From JACCTU01 sp963798985 (lineage in GTDB: Bacteria; Actinomycetota; Thermoleophilia; Gaiellales; Gaiellaceae): a stretch of DNA of 64,000 bases. Under the pieces are notes generated by a model. It was not told the origin of the DNA, made no database searches, and saw nothing but the letters and a program-made list of their open reading frames with translations. Shown in pieces: positions 54,560 through 62,671 of the stretch; the stretch's first letter is position 1; every line of letters starts with the position of its first letter. The translations under genes were made by a program, and so were the position numbers. Location of the stretch: positions 1-64,000 of the forward strand of contig CAWCVL010000002.1 of the NCBI GenBank assembly GCA_963798985.1, given 5' to 3'.

Positions 54560-54795
54560 CGCCGTGCTCCTCGGGCTCCGACGCGAGGGCGCGGGCGGTT
54601 TGGCCGGCGGCGGACGCGCCAGCTGCAAGGCGCAGCGGGATCGTTTGGTGACTCCGAGACCACCGGGACGAGCTCCGCGGGTGCGTAGGGGTCGGGGGCC
54701 GAACGAATCGCCCACCAGACCACGCCGATGAGATAGAGGATCGGCAACTTCAGCACGAGCATCATGAAGATGAGCTCCCACGCGGCGGTGCTCAT
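54556..54795 (-). CDS. Single-TM protein with Pro/Arg tail, 79 aa
   Basis: ATG 54793-54795. STAAWELIFMMLVLKLPILY forms one TM helix with LIGVVWWAIRSAPDPYAPAE, then a basic Pro/Arg-rich tail (VRRRPNRPRPRVGARGAR). Coupled to the next gene by TTGA. It has the look of a small membrane-associated accessory protein. Together with the next gene it forms a two-gene unit 24 bases downstream of the PqqD-M50 operon's last gene. Confidence 0.65.
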   Translation of the reverse strand: MSTAAWELIFMMLVLKLPILYLIGVVWWAIRSAPDPYAPAELVPVVSESPNDPAAPCSWRVRRRPNRPRPRVGARGARR

Positions 54796-54819
54796 GCGGC
54801 GAGTCTACGCGAACCACGG

Positions 54820-55083
54820 TCACGCCGACCTCCCCGGGCGGCGTCGCAGGACGGCAGCCCCGGCGGCGTTCAGGGCGCCACCCAGAAGCGGCAAGACCGC
54901 GAGCGCCGGTCCGAAGGTCGTCTCGGTGCCGTCGTCCACGCGCTCGAAAACCACGAGGTCGAGCCCGCGGACCCCGAGCACGAAGGTCTCACGCCCCGCC
55001 GCGTCGGCCAGCGCCGCGAGCCCGAGCGCCACCGCGAGCGCGAGCAGCGCAGTGGCGGCCCCACCGAGCGCGAAGGCGGTCAA
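54820..55083 (-). CDS. Two-TM protein at the end of the PqqD-M50 operon, 87 aa
   Basis: ATG overlaps the stop of the PqqD-M50 gene (ATGA, 55080-55083). TM1 FALGGAATALLALAVALGLA and TM2 FGPALAVLPLLGGALNAAGA flank an external loop (RGLDLVVFERVDDGTETT). A basic tail RRRPGRSA follows. No family recognised; from its position it may be an accessory subunit of the transporter or protease. Confidence 0.65.
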   Translation of the reverse strand: MTAFALGGAATALLALAVALGLAALADAAGRETFVLGVRGLDLVVFERVDDGTETTFGPALAVLPLLGGALNAAGAAVLRRRPGRSA

Positions 55084-55880
55084 GGTCGCGCGCAGAGGGT
55101 CCTCCCGTCCGCGGTCAGCACCGTCAGCCCGAGGGCGTGCAGCGACAGCGCGAGCCCAGCGACGGTCGCCGGCAGACCGGGCAGCGTGAGCAGGAGAGCC
55201 GCCACCACCAGAGCCGCGGTCGGTCCGGAGGCCGCAACGAACGTTTCACGCCGCCGGTCGACCCCTCGGTGCAGAAGCCAAAGCCTTCCGCCTCGAGTCA
55301 CCGCGCACGTGGGTACTCCGCGCAGCAGCACGAGGTGGCCGAGCTCGTGAACGACCACACCGCTCCCGACCGCGGTTGCGAGCGCGAGCGAGGTCGAAAC
55401 CGATGTGGCGCCAAGCCCGCCGAGGACGAGCAACGCGACGCCGAGGCTCCCGACCGCCGCGAGCAGCGCGAACGGCAGCGTCGCGAGGACGCCTGTGACC
55501 AGAATCGCGACCAGTGAGGTCGTGTCGACGTGACGACGGTGTGCCGGAACGCGCGGGAGCCTTCGGGCCGGAAGCATGAACGGCAGGTGGGCGACCCAAC
55601 GCAGCGCGAGCGCAGGTGCGCCCTGTGCCGGCGAGATGTTGAGCAACAGCCGCTCGTTCAGCTCTGCGCAGAAGCTGATTGCGTCGGCGAGGGCGCGCTT
55701 CTCGTCGACCGCAAAGCCGAGCCGGAGTGCACGCGAAGCTGCGGCGGGCGTCGATGCGTCGACGATCACCGCGCCGGTCGCGTTGAGCGGGAGCGTGGTG
55801 CCGCGGACGTGGTCGTACACGCCTCCGGGGCGCCGTACGACGCACCTCGGCAGCGCGATCCGATCGTCCGGCGCGATCAC
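55080..55880 (-). CDS. PqqD-like (RRE) domain fused to M50 intramembrane metalloprotease, 266 aa
   Basis: GTG 55880 overlaps the permease stop (GTGA). Residues about 8-80 match PqqD, the RiPP leader-peptide-recognition element: LPRCVVRRPGGVYDHVRG, TLPLNATGAVIVDAS and ALADAISFCAELNE. From about 120 there are four or five TM helices with the zinc motif VVHELGHLVLLRG (HELGH 178-182) and a likely third ligand Asp258 in LTADGRTL, as in site-2-protease-like M50 enzymes. The fusion suggests that it binds a peptide leader and cuts within or near the membrane. Intact. Confidence 0.75.
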   Translation of the reverse strand: MIAPDDRIALPRCVVRRPGGVYDHVRGTTLPLNATGAVIVDASTPAAASRALRLGFAVDEKRALADAISFCAELNERLLLNISPAQGAPALALRWVAHLPFMLPARRLPRVPAHRRHVDTTSLVAILVTGVLATLPFALLAAVGSLGVALLVLGGLGATSVSTSLALATAVGSGVVVHELGHLVLLRGVPTCAVTRGGRLWLLHRGVDRRRETFVAASGPTAALVVAALLLTLPGLPATVAGLALSLHALGLTVLTADGRTLCARP

Positions 55881-57238
55881 CTCGTCATCGCTCCCGAAGC
55901 GACCACTCCGAGCGCGAGCACGACGTTTCCGACGACCAGGGTGAATGCGGTCCCATCGATCCCCGCCGAGCCCTCGAGTCTTCCCACGGCGACCCAACCG
56001 CAGACGACGACCGCGACCACACTGCCGTAGGAGGCCAGTTGTTGCAGCAGCCGGTCGGCACGCCACGGCACTGCGGCACCGCCGAACGCGGCGCAACCGA
56101 GCACGAACGCGGCCGCGCCCTCTAGTTCGAGGTACGCCGACGCATCGCCGTGTGCAAACGGCGCGACTAAGAGCGCAGCCGCGGCCACGACCGCAACCGC
56201 CGCGCAGACTCCACCGACCGCGATCGCGCCCGCAAGGAGGCGCGCAGACCGAGGAGACGTGTCGAAGAGCCAACCGCCGTCGCCCCCGAGCCCGAACGCC
56301 GCTGCAGGCAGCAGGGCTGCCGCGGTGATCGAGAGGCCGACCGCGAACGCCAGAAGCGGGCTGCCGCCGACGTCGAGTCTCGCGCCGAGCGAGGCTGCGA
56401 CCACCACCGGAACGAGGACCCCAGCCGCCGCCTGAGCCCGAAGCTCTCGATGGCGGAAGACGCGCCGGGCAGTCGCCAACGACATCGCGGGTAGCGCGTG
56501 CGCGGGGAGCCTCGCCGAGCGGACATCGCGGCGTCGGCCGCGAGTCGGCGCCTCGACAGCGCAACCGGCCAGCCACACGGCCAGGCCCCCGACCCCGGAG
56601 GCCCAGAGCAGTGCGAGGTCGAACAACGGCGGGCGCACACCCGCCACCGCGCCGCCGGGCCCGACGAACGACCCGGCACCGAGCGCAGCCCCGGCGATCG
56701 CCCAGAGCCCGACGGCCGAGGCGACGACCACGAGACCAGCCGGCTCGCAGCGTCCGCAGAGCCGAAGCCCCTGGCCGAGTGCCGCGCCGACGACGACGGC
56801 GGCCGCGGTGGCGGCTGTGATCACGGTCCCGTCGAGGCCGGCCAACGCCGTCGCGAAGAGGAGTAACGGGGCGAGGAGCACCACGCCGCCAGCGCACGCC
56901 GGTGCAAGCGTGAGCGACCACGCCGCAGACGCCCTCGAGATCGGCGCTGCCTCAAGCGCGCCTCCCAGCTGCGAGAGCCCGGGTGCGAGGAGCGCGACCG
57001 CCGCGCCGGCCACGAGCCCCGTCACGCCGATGCCGAGCGCGAGCGAGTGAAGAACGGCGTCGTCGCGCGCGAGCTCGGCGTAGCGTGCTTCGAGGCGGAT
57101 CCCGGCAGCGACCGCGGCGACCGGAATCGCAACGCACGCTGCAAGCGCGGCGAAAGCGAGCAGTGGATTCTGCTCGAGCGCGGGCCGAAGGCGGCGCCAC
57201 GCGCAGCGCCACGCAGAGCTAGAGAGCGTCCAGCGCAT
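55877..57238 (-). CDS. Large ABC-type membrane permease, 453 aa
   Basis: Eleven or twelve hydrophobic segments are visible, including LLAFAALAACVAIPVAAVAA, SLALGIGVTGLVAGAAVALL, LLLFATALAGLDG, VLVPVVVAASLGARLDV and VVAVVVCGWVAVGRLEG. Large Ala/Gly/Val content. The gene overlaps the ATPase gene by 20 bases and the PqqD-M50 gene by four, so it is the permease of this system. The two-half arrangement looks like duplicated ABC-2 subunits. Intact. Confidence 0.75.
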   Translation of the reverse strand: MRWTLSSSAWRCAWRRLRPALEQNPLLAFAALAACVAIPVAAVAAGIRLEARYAELARDDAVLHSLALGIGVTGLVAGAAVALLAPGLSQLGGALEAAPISRASAAWSLTLAPACAGGVVLLAPLLLFATALAGLDGTVITAATAAAVVVGAALGQGLRLCGRCEPAGLVVVASAVGLWAIAGAALGAGSFVGPGGAVAGVRPPLFDLALLWASGVGGLAVWLAGCAVEAPTRGRRRDVRSARLPAHALPAMSLATARRVFRHRELRAQAAAGVLVPVVVAASLGARLDVGGSPLLAFAVGLSITAAALLPAAAFGLGGDGGWLFDTSPRSARLLAGAIAVGGVCAAVAVVAAAALLVAPFAHGDASAYLELEGAAAFVLGCAAFGGAAVPWRADRLLQQLASYGSVVAVVVCGWVAVGRLEGSAGIDGTAFTLVVGNVVLALGVVASGAMTR

Positions 57239-57974
57239 CCCTCAGCTCCCGAAACCGACCGGCTGCGCCGAGTGCGGCGACGAACACGCCCTCGAGCGTG
57301 GTCGCCGCGTGCCGGCGACGCAGTTCGCCAATCGTCCCCTCTGCGACTGCCGCACCTGCGCTGAGGAGCGTGACCCTGTCGCAGACGAGCTCCGCGAAGT
57401 GGAGGTCCTGCGTCGCGACGACGACACCCCCGCCGCGCTCGGCGACGACCCGCACGACCTCACGCAGCGCGATCACCGCTTCGGGATCGAGCGCTGCGGT
57501 CGCCTCGTCGACGAGGAGGAGGGGACGATCGAGCGCGACCGCAGCGGCGACGGCAACGAGCCTGCGCTGACCGTGTGAGAGCGAGCCGAGCTGCGACCGC
57601 ACGCGCCCACGCAGCCCGAACACTCCGAGCAACAGCTCGGCCCGTCGCGCGAAGTCCTGCTCGGACCGCCAGAGCGAGGCCGTCAGCTGCAGGAGCTCGG
57701 CGACCGAGAGCTCGTCGAGACCGGTCGGCTCGTCGGGCACCGACGCAACGAGCGACCGCGCGCGAAGCGTGCCGCCACGAACGCCCTGGACGTCGATCGT
57801 CCCCGCGTCGGGTCGGACGAGCCCGAGCACCGCGCGAAGCGTGGTCGTCTTGCCGCACCCGTTCGGGCCGACGAGCCCGACGACGCTTCCCGCCTCGACC
57901 GTCAAGTCGAGCCCAGCCACTGCCGCCCGCGGTCCGTAGACGACCCGCAGCCCGCGCACGACGAGAGGCGACAC
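57219..57974 (-). CDS. ABC transporter ATP-binding protein, 251 aa
   Basis: I choose GTG 57972-57974 (VSPLVVRGLRVVYGPRAA); the frame is open further upstream, and a CTG just after the peptide gene is possible. Walker A GLVGPNGCGKTTTLRAVLG, signature SLSHGQRRLVAVAAAVAL, Walker B PLLLVDEATAALDPEA and H-loop VVVATQDLHFAELV with a Gln where His is usual (the ATQDLH run places the His three residues on). It probably powers the adjacent permease. Intact. Confidence 0.8.
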   Translation of the reverse strand: MSPLVVRGLRVVYGPRAAVAGLDLTVEAGSVVGLVGPNGCGKTTTLRAVLGLVRPDAGTIDVQGVRGGTLRARSLVASVPDEPTGLDELSVAELLQLTASLWRSEQDFARRAELLLGVFGLRGRVRSQLGSLSHGQRRLVAVAAAVALDRPLLLVDEATAALDPEAVIALREVVRVVAERGGGVVVATQDLHFAELVCDRVTLLSAGAAVAEGTIGELRRRHAATTLEGVFVAALGAAGRFRELRDALDAL

Positions 57975-58030
57975 CGGCCGGGCCTGCGAAGCCGCCGCGG
58001 GAGGCCCCCCGACCTCCCGCCGCGCGACGA

Positions 58031-58246
58031 TCAGTTCTTGGTGCAAGAGACCTTGATCCGGAACCACCCGATGTCGATGTCCGGATCGCCGCCTTGACGG
58101 ATGCAGTACGCAGCCCAGGCGAGCGCCGCGCTGAGCGTGAAGACCCAGACGGCGAAGACCAGCCACGGCTGCTCGGTTGCGACTTCCCCGCGCCAGCCGA
58201 GCGCGGGCGGCTCGTAGACGGCCGGAGAAACGGCCAGAGCGCTCAT
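58031..58246 (-). CDS. Short single-TM peptide, candidate precursor of a PqqD-M50 system, 71 aa
   Basis: AGGAGG just ahead of ATG 58244-58246 fixes the start; a longer frame from 58267 lacks a ribosome site. A 27-residue N-terminal region (MSALAVSPAVYEPPALGWRG and on) is followed by a TM helix at about 28-49 (WLVFAVWVFTLSAALAWAA). A distinctive C-terminus (QGGDPDIDIGWFRIKVSC) then ends TKN. Cys48 and Cys68 are the only cysteines. It is the first gene of the operon encoding an ABC transporter and the PqqD-M50 fusion. The N-terminal region would be the leader and the TM/C-terminal part the core; this is inference. Confidence 0.6.
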   Translation of the reverse strand: MSALAVSPAVYEPPALGWRGEVATEQPWLVFAVWVFTLSAALAWAAYCIRQGGDPDIDIGWFRIKVSCTKN

Positions 58247-58424
58247 GTGAACCTCCTGTTCGACCACTCCGGCGACGCTAGCCCTGCACCCGTGACAGGT
58301 GGGAAACGCCTCTGTGCCAAAACCAAAACGATCCGTCCACCGTTGTAAGGAAGAGGTGAACTCGCCTCACGCCGCTCCACAGGAGCGTTAGAGCTGAGAC
58401 TCTGGGGGAAAGAGAGACGTACTG

Positions 58425-59468
58425 ATGCCGACGGAATCGATCCAGGCGCTGATCGCTCGAGGCGAGGAGCAGGGCTGCCTCAACCTCTCCGCGTTCTCCG
58501 AGTTCGTGCAAGAGCAAGACCTCGGCGAAGAGGAGCTCGAGGTTCTCCACGCCGAGCTCGACGAGCGCGGGATCGAGCTCACCGACGACTGCTCGCGGGC
58601 GCAGCCGGGCGACGCCGTCTACGTGAACGGCGCCCTCGCGGCCGCGACGACGGACGCGCTTCAGCTCTTCCTGAACGAGGCCGGCCGCTACACCCTGCTG
58701 ACCGCGGCCGAGGAGGTCGAGCTCGCGAAGCGCATCGAGCGCGGCGACAAGGAGGCGAAGGACCTGATGGTCAACTCGAACCTCCGGCTCGTCGTCTCGA
58801 TCGCGAAGAAGTACCAGGGCCACGGCCTCTCGCTGCTCGACCTGATCCAGGAAGGGATCATCGGTCTGATCCGCGCGGTCGAGAAGTTCGACTGGCGTCG
58901 CGGCTTCAAGTTCTCGACCTACGCGACGTGGTGGATCCGCCAGGCCGTGCAGCGCGGCGTCGCGAACAAGTCGCGCACGATCCGCATCCCCGTGCACATC
59001 GTCGAGCGCGAGACGAAGATCTCACGCGCCGAGCGCGACCTGACCGCGACGCTCGGACGCCCGCCGACCGAGGAGGAAGTCGCCGAGGCCGCAAAGCTCC
59101 CGCTCAAGCAGGTGCGGGAGGTTCGACAGGCGGCGCGCGCGGTGACGAGCCTCGACAAGCCGATCGGCTCGGACGGCAACTCGACGTTCGGCGACCTCTT
59201 CAGCGACGAGCACGGCGCGTTCGAGGAGGAGGTGCACGTCAGCCTCGAGCAGGAGACGCTGCACCGCGCGCTCGAGAAGCTGCCCGAGCGCGAGCGCGAG
59301 GTGCTGAGCCTGCGCTATGGGCTCGACAGCGCGGAAGACCCGAAGTCGCTCGAGGAGATCGGCCGACGGCTCGGGCTCACCCGCGAGCGGGTGCGTCAGA
59401 TCGAGGCAGCGGCGCTCGAGCGCCTCGCGGTCAACCGCGAGATCGAAGCGCTTCGAACAGCCGCCTGA
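58425..59468 (+). CDS. rpoD: RNA polymerase sigma-70 factor, RpoD/SigA type, 347 aa
   Basis: A short region 1.1-like start (IQALIARGEEQGCLNLSAF) leads to region 1.2 (DALQLFLNEAGRYTLLTAAE). Region 2 includes NLRLVVSIAKKYQGHGLSLL, LDLIQEGIIGLIRAVEKFDW and STYATWWIRQAVQRG. Region 3 has RIPVHIVERETKISRAER and region 4 YGLDSAEDPKSLEEIGRRL then GLTRERVRQIEAAALERL. ATG 58425 after GGGGGAAAGAGAG. It is shorter than many primary sigma factors but has all the core regions, so it is either the primary sigma or a close paralogue. Intact. Confidence 0.92.
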   Translation: MPTESIQALIARGEEQGCLNLSAFSEFVQEQDLGEEELEVLHAELDERGIELTDDCSRAQPGDAVYVNGALAAATTDALQLFLNEAGRYTLLTAAEEVELAKRIERGDKEAKDLMVNSNLRLVVSIAKKYQGHGLSLLDLIQEGIIGLIRAVEKFDWRRGFKFSTYATWWIRQAVQRGVANKSRTIRIPVHIVERETKISRAERDLTATLGRPPTEEEVAEAAKLPLKQVREVRQAARAVTSLDKPIGSDGNSTFGDLFSDEHGAFEEEVHVSLEQETLHRALEKLPEREREVLSLRYGLDSAEDPKSLEEIGRRLGLTRERVRQIEAAALERLAVNREIEALRTAA

Positions 59469-59668
59469 ACCTGCCGAGCAGCGCTTCCAAGCGACGCTCC
59501 TCGGCGGTGGTGTGGGAGTGGTCGAGCCAGGACAGCATCAGGGGCGGTTCGTGTGGATGGCGGCTTCCATGACCAACAAGATCCCGCAAAGTGCGAAAAC
59601 TTGCGCCATGGGCTACACCTTCCGCCCGTTGACTCGATCTCCTTGCGCGACGTGTGCGCCTCGGAGCG

Positions 59669-60202
59669 CTAGAACAGAGCCGCCTCGGGGAAGACGGCTT
59701 TTGAGATGGAGCCGACGGGGCTCGAACCCGTGGCCTCCGCCATGCCATGGCGGCGCTCTCCCAGCTGAGCTACGGCCCCCAGCCGCAGCAGTGTAGCGGC
59801 CAACTCAAAGTCTTTCGCCCATCTCACTCCGACCCGTTGGTTGTTCCTGGCAGCGCCGATCCGGAGGTGAGCCTGTCCACAGGGCGTCACCTCCTCGAAC
59901 GGGAGCAGGTAGCACGTGTCGTTGTCGTGGCAATACAAAGCGAAGGCATCGACCTCGTCCCGCGTGTAAAGGCGCCGCACGCAACCAGCAGAGTTGCGTC
60001 TCGCTCGATAGCAACGAGCGATCACGACGTCACGGTGGAGCACCGCCCACTTGCATTGCACCCGCATTAGCTCCGGACGAAGATCGAAGATGAAGTCGCA
60101 TCGCTCGTCCCCAAACGGATGCCAGACACCGATCCCCTCGGCGAAGGCTGCCTTTGCTATCGCGAGCTCTGCAAAGGCGCCTTTTTGATCAGTCGTCAAC
60201 AC
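59669..60202 (-). CDS. PD-(D/E)XK endonuclease, group-I-intron-endonuclease type, reading through tRNA-Ala
   Basis: LTTDQKGAFAELAIAKAAFA starts the helical lead-in. The nuclease core shows FGDERCDFIFDLRP (Asp), then MRVQCKWAVLH (Q-x-K), the variant motif of the PDDEXK_5 family. The middle has RRLYTRDEVDAFALYCHDND and TCYLLPFEEV. From about 59779 down the frame passes straight through tRNA-Ala(GGC) on the same strand (AVAQLGERRHGMAEATGSSP) and stops at 59669. The functional protein probably ends near ELAATLLRLG. Such genes are often mobile; their closeness to a tRNA is typical. Confidence 0.65.
   Translation of the reverse strand: MLTTDQKGAFAELAIAKAAFAEGIGVWHPFGDERCDFIFDLRPELMRVQCKWAVLHRDVVIARCYRARRNSAGCVRRLYTRDEVDAFALYCHDNDTCYLLPFEEVTPCGQAHLRIGAARNNQRVGVRWAKDFELAATLLRLGAVAQLGERRHGMAEATGSSPVGSISKAVFPEAALF
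59707..59779 (-). tRNA. tRNA-Ala (anticodon GGC)
   Basis: On the minus strand the acceptor GGGGCCG pairs with CGGCTCC (one G-T). D arm GCTCAGCTGGGAGAGC, anticodon loop ATGGCAT reads GGC, T arm ACGGGTTCGAGCCCCGT. Discriminator A at 59707; CCA is not encoded. It is overlapped by the reading frame of the upstream endonuclease on the same strand. Confidence 0.95.
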
Positions 60203-60258
60203 GCCACGAGCCTAGCCGCGATGTCGGACAGGCCGTTGTCCAAACAGACTACGCTCTT

Positions 60259-60615
60259 CTAGACAGCTGCGGCCTCGACCTCGACGCTCGGCACGTCGTC
60301 CCACAGATCCTCGAGCTTGTAGTACATCCGCGCGTCGGGCGTGAAGACGTGCAGCACCACGTCGAGGTAGTCCGCGACGATCCAGCTCGCCTCGCGGGTG
60401 CCGTCGGCCGTGTGCGGGATCGTGCGCGCGTCCTTCTTCAGGCGCTCGCGCACCTCTTCGTAGATCGAGGTGACCTGCCTCGGGTTCTGGCCCGTGGCGA
60501 TCACGAAGAAGTCGGTGTAGGTGCACACCGGCCGCATGTCGAGGATGACGACGTCGCGCGCCAGCTTGTCCTGGGCGATGCCGGCGATGCGGCGGGCTTG
60601 CTCGAGCGGGGTCAG
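60259..60615 (-). CDS. rsfS: Ribosomal silencing factor RsfS, 118 aa
   Basis: It binds ribosomal protein L14 and blocks subunit joining. The body reads DKLARDVVILDMRPVCTYTD, FFVIATGQNPRQVTSIYEEV, REASWIVADYLDVVLHVFTP and ARMYYKLEDLWDD, the standard RsfS/DUF143 pattern. The N-terminal helix LTPLEQARRIAGIAQ shows that the gene starts upstream of the first ATG (60537). The best start is CTG 60613-60615, which lies after GAGGAG in the end of nadD and four bases past the nadD stop. An unusual start, but the family needs this helix. Confidence 0.85.
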   Translation of the reverse strand: MTPLEQARRIAGIAQDKLARDVVILDMRPVCTYTDFFVIATGQNPRQVTSIYEEVRERLKKDARTIPHTADGTREASWIVADYLDVVLHVFTPDARMYYKLEDLWDDVPSVEVEAAAV

Positions 60616-60619
60616 TCGG

Positions 60620-61204
60620 TCAGGTCTCCTCGTGGAACGGCGCCGTCAGTGTAGCCGCCCCGCGATACAGCCCTCGGCGCGCGATCTCGGCGGCGACGGC
60701 GGCCGGAACGAGCCCGTCGAGCGGCTCGCCTCGACCGGCCCGGGCGCGCAGGTCGCTCGACGCGATCGGGGGCGAGTCGATCTCGAAGAAGCGGACACGG
60801 CCGTCGTGACCAGGGGCAAGCGGCGGCCGCTCGACCCCGGCGCGGGTCGCCACCCCGAGCTGCACGTGCTCGAGCACCGCATCCGGCTCCTTCCAGGTCG
60901 GGAAGTCGCGGTATTGGTCGGCGCCCATCAGGAAGATCGCGTCGTCGGGTGGAGGCTCCGCCCGGAGCCGGTCGATCGTGTACCGGTACGGGTCCGCCTG
61001 AACGCTCGTCCGCGGCAGTTCCGCGAACGCCAGCTTCGCGAGGTCCACCCGCACCTCGACCGGACAGTTGACGTCCTTGTGCGCGGGATCGCCGCTCACG
61101 AGCACCTCGAGCCGGTCGAGGTCGAACTCCTCGAGTGCGCGGCGGGCGAGCTCGAGGTGGCCGTCGTGTGGTGGGTTGAAAGCGCCGCCGAGGAGCCCGA
61201 TCAC
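60620..61204 (-). CDS. nadD: Nicotinate-nucleotide adenylyltransferase, 194 aa
   Basis: It adenylates nicotinate mononucleotide in NAD synthesis. GLLGGAFNPPHDGHLELARR is the ATP-binding GGxFxPxHxGH motif, FLMGADQYRDFPTWKEPD the substrate strand, and IASSDLRARAGRG replaces the usual ISSTxIR. Overlaps the obg stop by four bases (61201-61204) and abuts rsfS, the conserved obg-nadD-rsfS order. Intact. Confidence 0.92.
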   Translation of the reverse strand: MIGLLGGAFNPPHDGHLELARRALEEFDLDRLEVLVSGDPAHKDVNCPVEVRVDLAKLAFAELPRTSVQADPYRYTIDRLRAEPPPDDAIFLMGADQYRDFPTWKEPDAVLEHVQLGVATRAGVERPPLAPGHDGRVRFFEIDSPPIASSDLRARAGRGEPLDGLVPAAVAAEIARRGLYRGAATLTAPFHEET

Positions 61205-62395
61205 TTCCAGATCATCGTCTCGTCGCCGACCTCGACCTCCGAGCCGGTGCGCGCGCCGGCGGCCTTGAGCGCGCGCTCGAGCTCCTCCCCCTCAGGTGGG
61301 ACGCCGGTCACGCGAAAGCCCTTGTCGGTGCGCAGGATCCGATACGCGCGCGCGGTGGGCTCGGGGCGGTAGACGAGAAACTCGGCGAGCTCCTCGGCCC
61401 CTTCCTCGACGGCGAGCGCCGGAGTCTCGGGCGGGCAGAGCTCGAAGAGCGCGCGGCGCAGCTCCTCGATTCCTTCGCCCGTCGCGCACGAGACGCGGAA
61501 CACGCGTCGCACTCGCTCGTCGGCAACCGTGAACTCGGGCGGTTCGGGGAGCAGGTCGATCTTGTTCAGAACGACGACCTGCGGTCGCTCGTCGAGCCCC
61601 GCGCCGTACTGCGAGAGCTCGCGGTCGATCGTGCGGAACGCCGCCTCGACGTCCTCCGACGCGTCGATCACGTGCAGCAGCAGGCGCGCGCGCTCGAGGT
61701 GGGCGAGGAACTCGTGGCCGAGCCCGACGCCTTCGCTCGCACCCTCGACCAGCCCCGGCACGTCCGCCACCGTGAGCTGCCGCCCTTCTGGGGAGTCGAC
61801 GGTGCCGAGCACGGGCGCGAGCGTCGTGAACGGGTACTCCGCGACCTTCGGCTTCGCGTTCGAGATGCGGCGGAGGAGCGACGACTTCCCTGCGTTCGGC
61901 AGACCGACGAGCGCCGCGTCCGCGAGCAGCTTCAGGCGAAGCTCGATCGTCGCCTCGTCGCCCGGCATGCCCGTCTCGGCAAAGCGCGGCGCCTGACGCG
62001 CCGGCGTCGCGAAGCGCCGGTTGCCTCGTCCCCCGCTTCCGCCGCGCGCAGCGACCACGCGCGCCTGCGCGCGCGCGAGGTCCGCGATCAGCTGCCCACC
62101 CTCGTCGAAGACCTGGGTGCCGACCGGAACACCGAGCTCGACGAGCCCGCCGTTCGCGCCGTGCTTGTTCGCGCCGCCGCCGCTGCCGCCGCGACCGCCC
62201 TTGATCCACTGGTTTGGCCGGAAGCGCGAGAGGTCGCGGAGGTCGGGGTCAGCCACGAGCACGACGTCGCCACCTTCGCCCCCGTCGCCGCCGTCCGGTC
62301 CGCCCTTGGGGACGAACTTCTCGCGCCGGAACGACAGCGCGCCGTTGCCCGCCGCGTCCTGCGACCACGTGAATACGGGCCTTGTCGTGGAACAT
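61201..62395 (-). CDS. obg: GTPase Obg/CgtA (one frameshift near the start)
   Basis: It acts in large-subunit assembly. ATG 62393-62395 begins MFHDKARIHVVAGRGG. An extra G in a GGG run near 62350 shifts the frame, after which ALSFRREKFVPKGGPDGGDG and the glycine-rich Obg fold follow. The G domain has G1 VGLPNAGKSSLLRRI, G2/G3 YPFTTLAPV and VADVPGLVEGASEGVGLG, and G4 VLNKIDLLP. The C-terminal OCT domain is complete (RILRTDKGFRVTGVPPEG). Length about 397 residues. The gene is essential in tested bacteria, so the shift is almost surely an assembly error. Confidence 0.93.
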
Positions 62396-62422
62396 CGTGC
62401 GGGCATCATGCCCGCGGCGACG

Positions 62423-62671
62423 CTACTCGACGACGGAAATCGTGCGCTTCTCGCCGCTCGTCCGGAACGAGGCCCGACCGTCGCGCTTGGCGAAGATCGT
62501 GTCGTCGCGGCCGATGCCGGTGCCGTCACCGGGGCGGAAGCGCGTACCGCGCTGGCGCACGAGGATCATCCCGGCCTTCACCGTCTGGCCGTCGAAGATC
62601 TTCACGCCGAGCATCTTCGGGTTCGAGTCGCGACCGTTCCGCGAGGACCCGAGGCCTTTCTTGTGTGCCAT
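62423..62671 (-). CDS. rpmA: Ribosomal protein L27 (bL27), 82 aa
   Basis: AHKKGLGSSRNGRDSNPKML and KAGMILVRQRGTRFRPGDG are the standard L27 start and core. No N-terminal cleaved extension of the Firmicutes type. Its start abuts the L21 stop (62671/62672). Intact and normal length. Confidence 0.97.
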   Translation of the reverse strand: MAHKKGLGSSRNGRDSNPKMLGVKIFDGQTVKAGMILVRQRGTRFRPGDGTGIGRDDTIFAKRDGRASFRTSGEKRTISVVE

